DNA from: Sulfitobacter sp. BSw21498
GTDB lineage: Bacteria > Pseudomonadota > Alphaproteobacteria > Rhodobacterales > Rhodobacteraceae
Length of the DNA: 64,000 bases
NCBI RefSeq assembly: GCF_006064855.1
Contig: NZ_CP040753.1
Span: 248,001-312,000, forward strand
Reading direction: 5' to 3'
In this document: one piece after another, positions 37,149-46,019 of the stretch
Layout: the number at the start of each line of letters is the position of its first letter
Numbering within the stretch: position 1 is the stretch's first letter
Position numbers and translations under genes: made by a program
Notes under the pieces: generated by a model
Told to the model about the DNA's origin: nothing
Database searches by the model: none
Seen by the model: the letters and a program-made list of their open reading frames with translations, nothing else

Positions 37149-38378
37149 CTAGGGGGCGTCGCGTTCGCGACTGCGGCGCATCAGGCGGCCAATGGTGAAA
37201 GACGTGCGCGGCGCATAGACATAGGGGGTGCGTTTTGTCGCTGTGGGGCGCGCGCGCATGCGGGTCAGCCCGAACAGAACCAGCCCCCCATGCCCGACCG
37301 AGATCATGGTGAACAGCGCCGCGGGACCAAAGCCTTCGATCAACACCGATGCCAGATAGGGTGCAAAGATTGCCCCCACGGCAAACCAGAACATCAAGGC
37401 TGCTGACAGCTCTACCCGTTCGGAGCTGTTGGCAAAGTCATGGGCGTGGGACGCCGCGACGGAATAGATCGGAAAGGTCGTGAGGCCAAAGAAGCTCGCC
37501 GCGAGGAACACCGCCTGCGTGCCCATGCCAGCCGACATAACAGTTACCGCGCAACTAACCATCGACGCCGCCGACAGCCAGATCAGCACCCAGCGGCGGT
37601 CGAATTTATCGGCTAGCCAGCCAACTGGGAATTGCGCCATCGCGCCCCCGAGCACGAAGGCCGACAGAAACCACGCGATCTGACCGGCGGTAAGCCCGAC
37701 CTCTTGCCCGTAGATCGGCCCGACCATCCGGAAGGATGCGCTCGACAAGGCTGCGACGACCACCGCAGCAACCGCCAAGGGGGACCGCTGGATGGCCAGC
37801 TTGGGGCGCAACCGTCCCTTTTCAGGGGTTTCGGGCTGGGGCAGGCGGGTCAGCACCAGCGGGATCAGCGCGGCACAACACAAGATCGCCAACAGGTTGT
37901 AAGACACATAGGATGCAGGTGCGAGCACGCCGATGATCATCTGCGCCGCCAACGACCCGCTGGTGTCGACAACGCGGTACGCCCCCATGGTCCGGCCGCG
38001 GGTCTCGTTGGTGACCTTGGCTTGCAACCATGCCTCTACGACCGTGTAACACCCTGCAACGCAGAACCCCGAGGCGACCCGCATCAGTGCCCAGGCATAG
38101 GGGTCCAGCACCATCATATGCGACAGCAGCCCAATCGCCCCTGTCGCAGTAAAGGCTGCAAAGGCGCGGCTGTGGCCGACGCTGCCCAAAAGACGCGGCG
38201 CGCCCCAGCAGCCCAGAAAGAACCCCACGAAATGCGCCGACCCCAACAGGCCGATCTGCTGGTTGGTAAAGCCCAACTGGATGCCCGACAGCACGTCCAA
38301 TGGCCCCACACCGCCCGACGACAACTGTAGCAAAATGACAGATAAAAAGAGAGCGGCGAAGGAAATGAGCAGGCGCAT
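37149..38378 (-). CDS. MFS transporter
   Basis: A 409-residue inner-membrane transporter with about twelve hydrophobic segments. The MFS loop between segments 2 and 3 is seen as [18 protein letters not shown], and a second one as [13 protein letters not shown] between segments 8 and 9. It resembles the YfkF/YcaD-like group of uncharacterised permeases. The start at 38378 is chosen because a hydrophobic helix begins immediately; the in-frame extension is basic and improbable. Substrate unknown. It is 55 bases downstream of metG's start on the same strand, so it precedes metG in transcription. Confidence 0.85.
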   Translation of the reverse strand: MRLLISFAALFLSVILLQLSSGGVGPLDVLSGIQLGFTNQQIGLLGSAHFVGFFLGCWGAPRLLGSVGHSRAFAAFTATGAIGLLSHMMVLDPYAWALMRVASGFCVAGCYTVVEAWLQAKVTNETRGRTMGAYRVVDTSGSLAAQMIIGVLAPASYVSYNLLAILCCAALIPLVLTRLPQPETPEKGRLRPKLAIQRSPLAVAAVVVAALSSASFRMVGPIYGQEVGLTAGQIAWFLSAFVLGGAMAQFPVGWLADKFDRRWVLIWLSAASMVSCAVTVMSAGMGTQAVFLAASFFGLTTFPIYSVAASHAHDFANSSERVELSAALMFWFAVGAIFAPYLASVLIEGFGPAALFTMISVGHGGLVLFGLTRMRARPTATKRTPYVYAPRTSFTIGRLMRRSRERDAP

Positions 38379-38544
38379 ATCGTGATACTCTGTGCTCTTT
38401 TTCGGGCGAAACCAACGGCCAAAACGACGTCTGTGCGACAATTTTCGCCATCGGGCATTTGCGCGGCTTCGGTGCCTCTAAAATGCGCTTGCGGTGGCAG
38501 TGCGGAACAGAAAGGTTAGGCGCAAATCTAAACGAGGAATTCCG

Positions 38545-39582
38545 ATGCAAAAGAACATACTTGGCCACACTGGTATCGAAGTGACAGATTTCTGTCTGGG
38601 CTCAATGACTTGGGGGACGCAGAACACCTCTGACGAAGGTCATGCCCAGATCGAACGCGCGCTTGATGCGGGGATCAACTTTATTGACACCGCCGAGATG
38701 TACCCGGTCAATCCGGTCAAAGCCGAAACCATTGGCCGCACCGAAGAGATCATCGGCGAGTGGATCGCAAAGACCGGGCGTCGCGATTTTGTGCTGGCGA
38801 CGAAACACTCAGGCGCGGGGGCACCGGTGCGCGACGGCGCGGGGATTTCATCCGACACGATCCGCAGCACGCTTGAGGCGTCATTGACGCGGATGAACAC
38901 CGATTACGTCGACCTTTATCAATTTCACTGGCCCAACCGTGGCAGCTATATGTTCCGCAAGAACTGGGACTATGACCCCTCGTCGCAGAACCGCGCAGAG
39001 ACGATGGCCCATATGGAAGACTGCATGGGCGCGCTGCAAGACGAAGTGACCCGCGGCACCATCCGCGCCTTCGGGCTGAGCAACGAAACCGCTTGGGGTC
39101 TGACGCAATGGGTGAATGCTGCCGAGCGGACAGGCGGCCCGCGTCCGGTCTCTGTGCAGAATGAATATTCGCTGTTGAACCGCATTGCCGATAGCGACGT
39201 GGCAGAGACATGCCACAACGAAGAGATTGGCATGCTGTCCTACTCTCCACTGGGGGCAGGTCTGTTGACCGGCAAGTACCAGAACGGCGCGATTCCCGAA
39301 GGGTCGCGGATGGCGCTCAACGGGGATTTGGGCGGGCGCAAGACAGACCGGGTGTTTGTTGCCGTAGAGGATTATTTGCAGATTGCGCAGAAACACGGGC
39401 TGGACCCGGTTCAGATGTCGATGGCGTTCGCGCGGCAACGGCCCTTCATGGCTTCGGTGATCTTTGGCGCGACGTCGCTTGACCAGCTAGAAGTTATTCT
39501 GGGGGCCATCGACTTGCATCTTGATGACGAGGTGATGGCCGATCTGGATGCCGCCCACAAAGCCCATCCGATGCCCTTCTGA
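38545..39582 (+). CDS. Aldo/keto reductase (Tas-like)
   Basis: A 345-residue NADPH-dependent TIM-barrel reductase. Catalytic residues are seen in FIDTAEMYPVNP (Asp/Tyr), ATKHSG (Lys) and YQFHWPNRG (His). The long form with the extra segment KNWDYDPSS is typical of Tas/YghZ-type members. The cofactor site lies in the C-terminal part (SVIFGATSLDQLE). The start at 38545 follows GAGGA by six bases; upstream in-frame codons are not needed. It is divergent from the MFS gene. Confidence 0.92.
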   Translation: MQKNILGHTGIEVTDFCLGSMTWGTQNTSDEGHAQIERALDAGINFIDTAEMYPVNPVKAETIGRTEEIIGEWIAKTGRRDFVLATKHSGAGAPVRDGAGISSDTIRSTLEASLTRMNTDYVDLYQFHWPNRGSYMFRKNWDYDPSSQNRAETMAHMEDCMGALQDEVTRGTIRAFGLSNETAWGLTQWVNAAERTGGPRPVSVQNEYSLLNRIADSDVAETCHNEEIGMLSYSPLGAGLLTGKYQNGAIPEGSRMALNGDLGGRKTDRVFVAVEDYLQIAQKHGLDPVQMSMAFARQRPFMASVIFGATSLDQLEVILGAIDLHLDDEVMADLDAAHKAHPMPF

Positions 39583-39621
39583 ACCAACGCAGCCCCAGCC
39601 CCGATACCACAGGAGATTTCG

Positions 39622-39735
39622 ATGCCGCCTACCATGAACAAGGACGTATTCATCCCGTGTGGCGTATCGGGGTCTGGGGGCGGTCTGTTTGTCGGGCTTG
39701 AAAGCCTCGGCCCGACGAAAAGGCCCGCTACATGA
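39622..39735 (+). CDS. Possible 37-residue leader peptide
   Basis: A short reading frame starting at an ATG with AGGAG six bases upstream and ending in TGA that overlaps the start of the lipoprotein gene (ATGA). The peptide is glycine-rich (GVSGSGGGLFVGLESL) and matches nothing I recognise. It may be a leader that couples translation across the hairpin at 39718-39748, or a chance frame. Confidence 0.35.
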   Translation: MPPTMNKDVFIPCGVSGSGGGLFVGLESLGPTKRPAT

Positions 39736-39748
39736 AGCGGGCGTTTTT
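39718..39748 (+). terminator. Terminator-like hairpin over the lipoprotein start codon
   Basis: Stem GCCCGCT / AGCGGGC (39723-39729 with 39736-39742), six-base loop ACATGA, A-run before and GTTTTT after. It has all features of an intrinsic terminator for the aldo/keto reductase transcript, but the loop holds the ATG of the next gene. Confidence 0.6.
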
Positions 39749-40229
39749 GGCGTTGGCCCTGCTTGCCGGGTGCTCTGCTCCTGCGCCCGAAACGGCGAAA
39801 GGTCTGCGCGACACCAAGGCGCTGATCGGGGCCACCAGCCGCTATGATGCGGCCCGTTTCAAGGGGGCTTGGTTGGTGCGCGATAGCTTTGGCGACGGTG
39901 TCGCGCAGGTCGCCTTGGTCGAAACAACCAAAGGGCCGGCGTTCCAACTGTGCCCGCAGACAGGGTGCAGTGATGGTGGCACCCTTTGGCTGGCGCAGCA
40001 ACAAGGGCAGGGGCGGTATGCGCTGTCCCTTCCTGACGGCACCACGCGTGGGCTCTGGGTGCTTTGGGTCGACGAAGGGTTCCGCACGGCGGTGGTCGGG
40101 AACCCGGCTGGAGACTTCGGCTGGATTCTTGACCGCAGTGCCACGGGCGGCGCAGACCGGATCGCGGCGGCCCGCGAGATACTGGACTTTAACGGCTATG
40201 ACACGGGTCAGCTTGGGATGCCGCGATGA
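39732..40229 (+). CDS. Lipocalin-like lipoprotein
   Basis: A 165-residue lipoprotein. A short signal peptide ends in the lipobox LLAGC (cysteine about residue 14). The mature part shows RYDAARFKGAWLVRDSF, a lipocalin-like opening strand, and FGWILDRS near residue 130, as in bacterial Blc-like proteins; the overall family match is moderate. Two further cysteines (LCPQTGC) could form a disulphide. The ATG is in the loop of a terminator-like hairpin, so expression from upstream transcripts may be limited. Confidence 0.7.
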   Translation: MKRAFLALALLAGCSAPAPETAKGLRDTKALIGATSRYDAARFKGAWLVRDSFGDGVAQVALVETTKGPAFQLCPQTGCSDGGTLWLAQQQGQGRYALSLPDGTTRGLWVLWVDEGFRTAVVGNPAGDFGWILDRSATGGADRIAAAREILDFNGYDTGQLGMPR

Positions 40230-40307
40230 CCCCGATAGGTTGGCGGGGACAGGAGTGTGGCGCGGTGTCACTTTGTCCGCGCACCACGGCAATGCTGGAT
40301 CACGCGC

Positions 40308-41225
40308 ATGGGTGATACGGGCCCGGAGCTGTGGGTCCTCGTGACGCTCGCCGCTGCGGTGTTCCAGACCGGGCGTTTTATGCTGCAGAAATATCTGGCC
40401 ACCGCGACATTGTCGGCGGCTGGGGCGACGTTCTCAAGGTTCCTGTATTCCGCGCCATTTATCGTGTTGGGCCTTGGGGCCTATCTGATGCTCAGCGCGA
40501 CGCCTCTGCCAGCCCTTGGCCCGGGGTTCTGGGCGCACGGGCTGATGGGTGGTACGGCGCAGATATTGGCGACCGTTTGCGTCGTGCTGTTGTTCAAACA
40601 GCGGAACTTTGCCGTCGGGATCACGTTCAAGAAAACCGAAGTTATCCTGACCGTGCTGGTCGGATGGGTCATTCTGGGCGAGGGCGTCAGCGCCACCGGC
40701 TTTGCCGCGATTGCCCTAGGCGTAGTGGGGTTGCTGCTGCTGTCCGGCGGGGCCGAGGCAAAAGGCTTTCACCTGCGCGACTTGCGCAACCGCGCGGCGG
40801 GGCTGGGGGTTGCGTCGGGCGCGTTGTTCGCCGTTTCCGCTGTGTCCTATCGCGGGGCGTCGCTGGCGGTGATGACAGAGCAGCCTGTGCTGCGCGCGGG
40901 GGTGACCCTTGCGGCGGTGGTTATGATGCAATCGGTCATCATGGCCGTTTACCTGCGCCTGCGCGAGCCGGGGCAAATCCGCGATGTCTGGCGCGCGCGC
41001 CGTGTCGCGGTCTGGATCGGCCTCACGTCGATGGGCGGATCGCTGTGCTGGTTCATCGCCTTCACGCTGCAGAACGCGGCCTATGTCAAAGCACTCGGGC
41101 AGGTGGAGCTCATCCTGAGTGTCGCGGCCTCTACGCTGTTCTTCCGCGAAAAGATCAGCACCCGCGAAGCTGCGGGCATGGCTGTGCTGATTGCGTCGAT
41201 CCTGATGCTGGTTGTGGTGGCCTAG
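40308..41225 (+). CDS. DMT/EamA-family transporter
   Basis: A 305-residue inner-membrane protein with about ten hydrophobic helices in two EamA-like halves (FRFLYSAPFIVLGLGA-type segments first, ALGQVELILSVAASTLFFREK in the second). The motif in the last segments is typical of drug/metabolite exporters. The start at 40308 directly precedes the first helix; upstream frame is not membrane-like. Substrate unknown. Confidence 0.83.
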   Translation: MGDTGPELWVLVTLAAAVFQTGRFMLQKYLATATLSAAGATFSRFLYSAPFIVLGLGAYLMLSATPLPALGPGFWAHGLMGGTAQILATVCVVLLFKQRNFAVGITFKKTEVILTVLVGWVILGEGVSATGFAAIALGVVGLLLLSGGAEAKGFHLRDLRNRAAGLGVASGALFAVSAVSYRGASLAVMTEQPVLRAGVTLAAVVMMQSVIMAVYLRLREPGQIRDVWRARRVAVWIGLTSMGGSLCWFIAFTLQNAAYVKALGQVELILSVAASTLFFREKISTREAAGMAVLIASILMLVVVA

Positions 41226-41246
41226 GGGAAGCGCAGGGGTCGCTGT

Positions 41247-41942
41247 TTAGCTTGGCAACGGGCGGCCGCGCAGCCGCAGGAACAGGCTCTCTTCGTCGTT
41301 GTTCTTGAAATACGGCACGGACGCGGGCGGCTCGAGTTGCCGCGCGCGGGCCTCCACTTCGGCCAGAACGACCTCTGTGATGAAGGGCATATCGAATTTG
41401 CGGGCGTCCGACAGGGCGACCCATTGCAGATGCGAAAGCTCGTCGCAGGCGTCGTCGAAGTTATCCAGATCGGTGGCAATATCGTCGGCATCGACCAGAA
41501 AGAACCGCGCGTCAAAACGGCGTGGGCGGCCCGGAGGCGTCAGGGCGCGGAATACGAATTGCAGCGGGGACGCGTGGGGCAGATAGCCGCGCTGAGCAAA
41601 GGTAAGCCAATCGGCGGGGGGCGTGCCCTCCCACGTGCCTTCCTGACCGAGGATCAAACCGGTTTCTTCCCAAAGCTCGCGGATGGCAGCGACCACCAAA
41701 GCATGTGCAAGGCTGCCATCGGCATCATCGGCAAGACGGCTTTGGCAGGTTTCATCGACCATGCTGGCCAGCGGCACCTGCGCATCGCCCAGATCAACCG
41801 CGCCGCCCGGAAAGACGAATTTGTTCGGCATAAAGGCCGCGGTCGCGCCGCGTTGCCCCATCAGAATCCGCGGTGCCGTATGTCGGTCGCGGATCACGAT
41901 TACCGTGGCTGCGTTTCGGATTTTGCTTTTGTCGATGGTCAT
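41247..41942 (-). CDS. Nudix hydrolase
   Basis: A 231-residue Nudix-fold hydrolase. The Nudix box is split: GGAVDLGDAQV near residue 46, then, after an insertion of about 30 residues, AAIRELWEETGLILG with the REx2EE metal-binding helix. This extended box is seen in the NUDT19/RppH-unrelated CoA-type group. It likely hydrolyses a nucleoside diphosphate derivative such as an acyl-CoA or NADH; the substrate is not determined. It follows the DUF983 gene by 48 bases on the same strand. Confidence 0.85.
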   Translation of the reverse strand: MTIDKSKIRNAATVIVIRDRHTAPRILMGQRGATAAFMPNKFVFPGGAVDLGDAQVPLASMVDETCQSRLADDADGSLAHALVVAAIRELWEETGLILGQEGTWEGTPPADWLTFAQRGYLPHASPLQFVFRALTPPGRPRRFDARFFLVDADDIATDLDNFDDACDELSHLQWVALSDARKFDMPFITEVVLAEVEARARQLEPPASVPYFKNNDEESLFLRLRGRPLPS

Positions 41943-41990
41943 CGCCTTGCCCCAAATCTTGTTTTTCTAGCAGGGCTTGTGGTGTGTCGG

Positions 41991-42395
41991 TCAGTTGGTG
42001 CTGCCGAACCCGCCCATGCGCTTTGCCCATTGGAAGCCGATCATGGCCCCTTTCATTCTAGGCAGAAGGTAGAGGGACAATCCAACGCAGCCAACCGAAA
42101 AGATTGTAAACAGGGTCAGAGGTTCAGGTCGCCAGGCCACAAAGGCGATATGCAGCCCCGGCGCCATCAGGTGCCCGACCACGAGGATCGTCAGATAGGC
42201 TGGTCCATCATCGGCGCGGTGGTGAAACAGTTCTTGGCCGCAAACAGTGCAGGTGTCGTTCACCTTCAGATAACTTTTCAGCATCGGACCGGCCCCGCAG
42301 TTGGGGCATTTGCGCCGCCAGCCGCGCAGCAGGGATTTCTTCATGCTGCGATCGGGGGCGTCTACGTGTGGCATCTTTAAGGTCTGGTCAGTCAT
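41991..42395 (-). CDS. DUF983 membrane protein
   Basis: A 134-residue protein with a zinc-ribbon-like N-terminal part (CPNCG at about 31 and CTVCG at about 49) followed by two transmembrane helices (about 68-115) and the terminal LPRMKGAMIGFQWAKRM motif. This is the DUF983 pattern, widespread in alphaproteobacteria and of unknown function; similar proteins often lie near cytochrome oxidase genes, not so here. The start at 42395 follows AAGGAT. Confidence 0.88.
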   Translation of the reverse strand: MTDQTLKMPHVDAPDRSMKKSLLRGWRRKCPNCGAGPMLKSYLKVNDTCTVCGQELFHHRADDGPAYLTILVVGHLMAPGLHIAFVAWRPEPLTLFTIFSVGCVGLSLYLLPRMKGAMIGFQWAKRMGGFGSTN

Positions 42396-42612
42396 CTGGG
42401 CTATCCTTGTTCCTACCCTACATGCGGTCAAATCACCCCAAGATAAAGGGAGCAAGATCGAGTTGCGTCGCCATGTCGCAAAGCCCGGTGCGTCGGGGAG
42501 TGTGAAAGTTTTTCGCTTTTGTTGCGACGGAAAGCCGAGGGGCCGTCGTTTGAACCGGTATCGCCACGCTGAAAACAGCGGGTGTTAGACGGTTCACCAA
42601 AGGAAGAAACAG

Positions 42613-43269
42613 ATGACAAAACGAGCAAATTTCCAGATCGCACTGCTGAGCGGGTTGATCGCATTGGGTGGCACGACCTTAGTCGCGCAGAATGCGGATA
42701 AGGCTGAAGGTGCCAAGCAAAGCCATTTTGTCCAGTTGGATACCAACATGGATGGCGAAGTCACCGCTGACGAAATGAAGGCACATGCCGCGGCACGTTT
42801 TTCGGCTGCTGACGCAGATGGTGACGGCTTTCTGACCCAAGACGAGATGGCCGTTGCGGCCAAGGCGCGCCATGCCGAGCGCAGCCAGCGCCTGTTGGAG
42901 AAGCTAGACACCGACGGCAACGGCTCGCTTTCTGCGACCGAGCTTGAGGCCATGGGCAAAGGCAAAGGCGACCGGATGGCCAAGCATCAGGGCAAGATGA
43001 TGGAGCGCATGGACACCGACAAAGACGGCAAGCTGTCGATGGAAGAAATGGGCGGACGTCACAACCCCGAGAAGATGATCGAAAAGCTGGACACCGACAA
43101 GAACGGTTCGCTGAGCGCCGAGGAATTTGCCAAAGCCCGTATGGGTGGCAAACATCACGGCAAGCGCGGCGGCCATGACGGCAAAGACGGCAAAGACGGG
43201 CACGGCAAGCCCGGCAAACACATGAAGCACGACAAGTCCGATGACGGCGACGCGCCTGCAACGGAATAA
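42613..43269 (+). CDS. Secreted five-EF-hand calcium-binding protein
   Basis: A 218-residue exported protein. A signal peptide covers about residues 1-25 (hydrophobic, ending TLVAQ). Five canonical 12-residue EF loops start with Asp and end with Glu at 43-54, 67-78, 99-110, 134-145 and 160-171. The C-terminal tail (about 177-218) is a His/Lys/Gly/Asp-rich low-complexity segment (KHHGKRGGHDGKDGKDG-like) that could bind transition metals. AGGAAG precedes the ATG. It leads the run of sigma, one-TM and sensor-like genes, 55 bases before the sigma gene. Confidence 0.9.
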   Translation: MTKRANFQIALLSGLIALGGTTLVAQNADKAEGAKQSHFVQLDTNMDGEVTADEMKAHAAARFSAADADGDGFLTQDEMAVAAKARHAERSQRLLEKLDTDGNGSLSATELEAMGKGKGDRMAKHQGKMMERMDTDKDGKLSMEEMGGRHNPEKMIEKLDTDKNGSLSAEEFAKARMGGKHHGKRGGHDGKDGKDGHGKPGKHMKHDKSDDGDAPATE

Positions 43270-43324
43270 GGCAAGCTTGCGGGCGCGCTTGAATGGCGCG
43301 CCCGCAGACGCTACCTCCGGTTCG

Positions 43325-43927
43325 ATGGATATGCTCGATACTTCTGACGCTGACAGGGCAGACGACCCCGAACGCGCCTTGCTGCTTCGCTATGTGGGCG
43401 GGGATGCGGCGGCGGCGCGTTTGTTGACGGTACAGTTGACTCCGCGCATCTTTGGTCACGCCTTTCGTATGTTGGGCAACGCGGCAGAGGCCGAAGACGT
43501 GACCCAAGACGCGCTGATGCGCCTATGGAAGATCGCACCGGACTGGCGCGACGGCGAGGCGAAGGTGACCACGTGGTTATACCGCGTGACGGCCAACCTG
43601 TGCACCGACCGTCTGCGCAAACGCGGCCGCGGTGTCCCGCTCGAGGCTATCGCCGAACCCGCCGACCCGAGCGAAAGCGCAGAGGCGCGCCTGCAGCGCG
43701 CCGCGCGCGAAGATGCCTTGCAAGAGGCGCTGGACACATTGCCAGACCGGCAGCGGCAAGCGGTTGTGCTGCGCCACATAGACGGCTTGGCGAACCCTGA
43801 GATCGCGACCATTCTGGATATAGGGGTCGAAGCGGTAGAAAGCCTGACCGCACGGGGCAAACGGGCGTTGGCGAAACTTTTGGGCGCGAGACGTGATGCC
43901 TTGGGATACGATGATGATAAAACGTAG
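43325..43927 (+). CDS. ECF-type RNA polymerase sigma factor
   Basis: A 200-residue ECF sigma factor. Region 2 is seen in RIFGHAFRMLGNAAEAEDVTQ (about 44-64), with DALMRLWK and TWLYRVTANLCTDRLRK; region 4 in LPDRQRQAVVLRHIDG...EAVESLTARGKRAL (about 142-186). The start is uncertain: ATG at 43325 or 43331, both with weak sites. The next gene begins inside its 3' end. The gene order resembles CnrYXH-type systems, in which the sigma is held by a membrane anti-sigma that is tuned by a periplasmic sensor. Confidence 0.9.
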   Translation: MDMLDTSDADRADDPERALLLRYVGGDAAAARLLTVQLTPRIFGHAFRMLGNAAEAEDVTQDALMRLWKIAPDWRDGEAKVTTWLYRVTANLCTDRLRKRGRGVPLEAIAEPADPSESAEARLQRAAREDALQEALDTLPDRQRQAVVLRHIDGLANPEIATILDIGVEAVESLTARGKRALAKLLGARRDALGYDDDKT

Positions 43928-44276
43928 TATGAATACGCTAGAGGCGCATTTCGAGGCGGCGCGGGCCACCCCGCCGCAGATGCCCGCGGGCATGATGGAC
44001 CGGTTGATCGCCGATGCGCTGGCCGCGCAGCCCGCGCCCGTAATGGGCGGATGGCGCGGGGTCTGGCGCGCGATTGGCGGGGCTCCGGCTTTGGGCGGGT
44101 TGGTCGCGGCGACGGCTGTCGGGTTCTGGATCGGGGTCGCCCCGCCAAGCGGCCTGCCGGATGTCGCGACGCAGATCATCACCGGCGGCGACGCTTACAT
44201 CGTTGCCGATATGACGTCGCTGGACACCTACGCCTCAGAGCTGACGGCGTTCGGCTGGGATTTGGACGAGGGATAG
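43911..44276 (+). CDS. Putative anti-sigma factor, one transmembrane helix
   Basis: A 121-residue protein beginning inside the sigma gene (17-base overlap). The N-terminal cytoplasmic part is about 60 residues (SMNTLEAHFEAARATPPQMP...MDRLIADAL); a single membrane helix (APALGGLVAATAVGFWIGVA) follows at about 64-83; the short C-terminus is acidic. Size, topology and overlap fit a small anti-sigma of the CnrY type, but no HxxxCxxC zinc motif is present and I recognise no named family. Confidence 0.68.
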   Translation: MMIKRSMNTLEAHFEAARATPPQMPAGMMDRLIADALAAQPAPVMGGWRGVWRAIGGAPALGGLVAATAVGFWIGVAPPSGLPDVATQIITGGDAYIVADMTSLDTYASELTAFGWDLDEG

Positions 44277-44279
44277 AAA

Positions 44280-44789
44280 ATGGCAGGGTTTGCATTCAAA
44301 AGCACGAAAACATTGCGATGGGCCTTGGGCCTGTCACTTGGGCTGAACCTTGCGGTGGTCGGGCTTGTCGTCGGGGCGGCTTACCGCTTTGATGGGCCCC
44401 ATGGCGGTCCAATGCGGCACATGCGCGATTACGGCACGCCTTATGTCATGGCATTGCCCAAGGAACGTAGGCACGCGGTTTTCATGGATGCACGCAAGGG
44501 CCGAGACGATAAATCCGTTAGCCGCACGGCCCGCCGTGCCTTGTATCAAGAGGCGCTGACCGCTATTCGCGCCGACCCTTTTGACGTCGCAGAGGCGCGC
44601 CGTGTGCTGGACCTGCAACGGGATGCCACCCTAACAGTGCAGCAGACCGTGCAGGACGCATGGCTGGCCGAACTTGCCAAGATGCCAGCAGCAGAGCGTG
44701 CGGCCTATGCCATACGTGTCGAAGAGATGCTGAAACACGGCAAGAAGGGCAATAAGGACGGGGTGAAGCCGGTCCAGGGCAATAAATAA
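44280..44789 (+). CDS. Periplasmic heavy-metal sensor-like protein (CnrX/Spy family)
   Basis: A 169-residue protein with one N-terminal membrane helix (about 14-35) and a helical periplasmic domain. The RMHMRDYGTP-like, LPKERRHAVFMDAR and RRVLDLQRDATLTVQQTVQDAW segments match the 'heavy-metal resistance' (CnrX/ZraP/Spy-like) fold. Histidines and a methionine cluster just outside the membrane (PHGGPMRHM). It follows the putative anti-sigma gene by 3 bases, so it likely senses periplasmic metal or envelope stress for the sigma factor. The C-terminal tail is lysine-rich. Confidence 0.8.
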   Translation: MAGFAFKSTKTLRWALGLSLGLNLAVVGLVVGAAYRFDGPHGGPMRHMRDYGTPYVMALPKERRHAVFMDARKGRDDKSVSRTARRALYQEALTAIRADPFDVAEARRVLDLQRDATLTVQQTVQDAWLAELAKMPAAERAAYAIRVEEMLKHGKKGNKDGVKPVQGNK

Positions 44790-44902
44790 TCTGTGGCTTG
44801 CCCTAAGCCGGTAGGGGGGGCGGCCCGTGGCTGTGTCAGTCAGGCTTGCCAAACGCGCGTCCGGCGCGGTAGGCAAGGCGACCCTAACGAAAGTCGTGGC
44901 CC

Positions 44903-45397
44903 ATGCTCTCTGATTTCACCGACCCAAACGAAGTTCTTGCCACCGCGCGTGCCTCCTCTGGGCGGCGTGGCATCGGGCTGGCCGCACTCGGGGTCTTGGG
45001 GCTGTTCCTGATCTACGTCGCATTTACATCGTCGCCCGGTTTCGGGTGGCAGGTGTTTTTGCTGGCGATGGGGGGGCTGGCCCTTTGGATGGCCGACAAA
45101 ATGCGCCGCGCCACCGCTGGTGCAATCGAGCTGACCCCGACCGAATTGCGCGACACCGACGGTACAGTGATCGCGCGGGTCGAGGATATTATCGGGCTGG
45201 ATCGCGGCGTGTTTGCATTCAAGCCTTCCAACGGCTTTTTGCTGCGGACCAAGGCAGGCACTGGCGGCGACCGGGTCTGGCGTCCTGGTCTATGGTGGCG
45301 CATCGGTCGTCGCGTTGGCATTGGCGGCATGACCCCCGGCAATCAGACCAAGTTCATGTCCGAGATCATTTCCGCGATGATGGCAGAGCGTTCTTGA
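44903..45397 (+). CDS. Conserved membrane protein, 164 residues, unknown function
   Basis: I do not recognise a named family. Two adjacent hydrophobic helices lie at about residues 23-42 and 47-64; the C-terminal soluble domain (IELTPTELRDTDGTVIARVEDI, then FLLRTKAG and RVWRPGLWWRIGRRVGIGG) has the alternating pattern of a PH-like membrane domain. It is 113 bases after the sensor gene and ends in a terminator, so it may be part of the same transcript, but no functional link is visible. Confidence 0.75.
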   Translation: MLSDFTDPNEVLATARASSGRRGIGLAALGVLGLFLIYVAFTSSPGFGWQVFLLAMGGLALWMADKMRRATAGAIELTPTELRDTDGTVIARVEDIIGLDRGVFAFKPSNGFLLRTKAGTGGDRVWRPGLWWRIGRRVGIGGMTPGNQTKFMSEIISAMMAERS

Positions 45398-45402
45398 GAT
45401 AG

Positions 45403-45438
45403 AAAAAGGCCCGTAGGCAGATCGCCGCGGGCCTTTTT
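45403..45438. terminator. Bidirectional terminator
   Basis: Stem AAAAAGGCCCG / CGGGCCTTTTT (11 bp) with a 14-base loop between convergent genes. Confidence 0.85.
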
Positions 45439-45458
45439 CTTTGCTGTGCTGCCGAAAT

Positions 45459-46019
45459 TTACGCCCCGTCTGAATAGAGCACCCAAGGGGCATAGCGCGG
45501 GCGGGTAAAGACGAAGTTCTTTACCTCTTGCACCGGTAGTCCGATGTTGAAGGGCGGTGAAAACGACGTCCAGGTTTCGGTGATGGTGATATATTCCCCA
45601 TCTTCGAGCTCGGGGATGCGGTTTGTCCAGCCGGTCACATCTGCTTGGGTCGCATCTGTCAGATTGCCCCGGGAGCGGGACCAGTGCAGCAAGAAACGCT
45701 TGTTCGCTTGGTCATATTTTGCCGAGGTGATCCGCACCGTCGCCGGCCCGGAAGAGCGGGTCATATAATCCAGCAGATCCCGAACACCGTCCATATATGC
45801 GGTGTCCACTGGCAGTGTCTCGCGCGAGATCATATCGCCGATGGTATAGGCCGCTTTTTGGTTGGTGTAGTATTCCTGATAGGTCTGGAAAAAGGTGAAC
45901 ATCGCCAGATAGACCCAAAAGACCATGGGCATGATGATAACGGCCTCGATCGAGGCGCTACCGTCTTGGTCGCGCAGAAAACGCGCCAATACACGGCGTT
46001 TGAGAAAAGAGGTAACCAT
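45459..46019 (-). CDS. TadE-like pseudopilin/pilus assembly protein
   Basis: A 186-residue protein with an N-terminal basic leader and the TadE signature FLRDQDGSASIEAVIIMPMVFW (about 14-35), which forms the single membrane helix after a short cytoplasmic leader. The rest is periplasmic and rich in tryptophan and tyrosine. Its start overlaps the preceding gene's stop by one base. It is the last of three overlapping Tad-like genes. The other Tad secretion genes (tadA, B, C, cpaB) are not in the window. Confidence 0.83.
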   Translation of the reverse strand: MVTSFLKRRVLARFLRDQDGSASIEAVIIMPMVFWVYLAMFTFFQTYQEYYTNQKAAYTIGDMISRETLPVDTAYMDGVRDLLDYMTRSSGPATVRITSAKYDQANKRFLLHWSRSRGNLTDATQADVTGWTNRIPELEDGEYITITETWTSFSPPFNIGLPVQEVKNFVFTRPRYAPWVLYSDGA

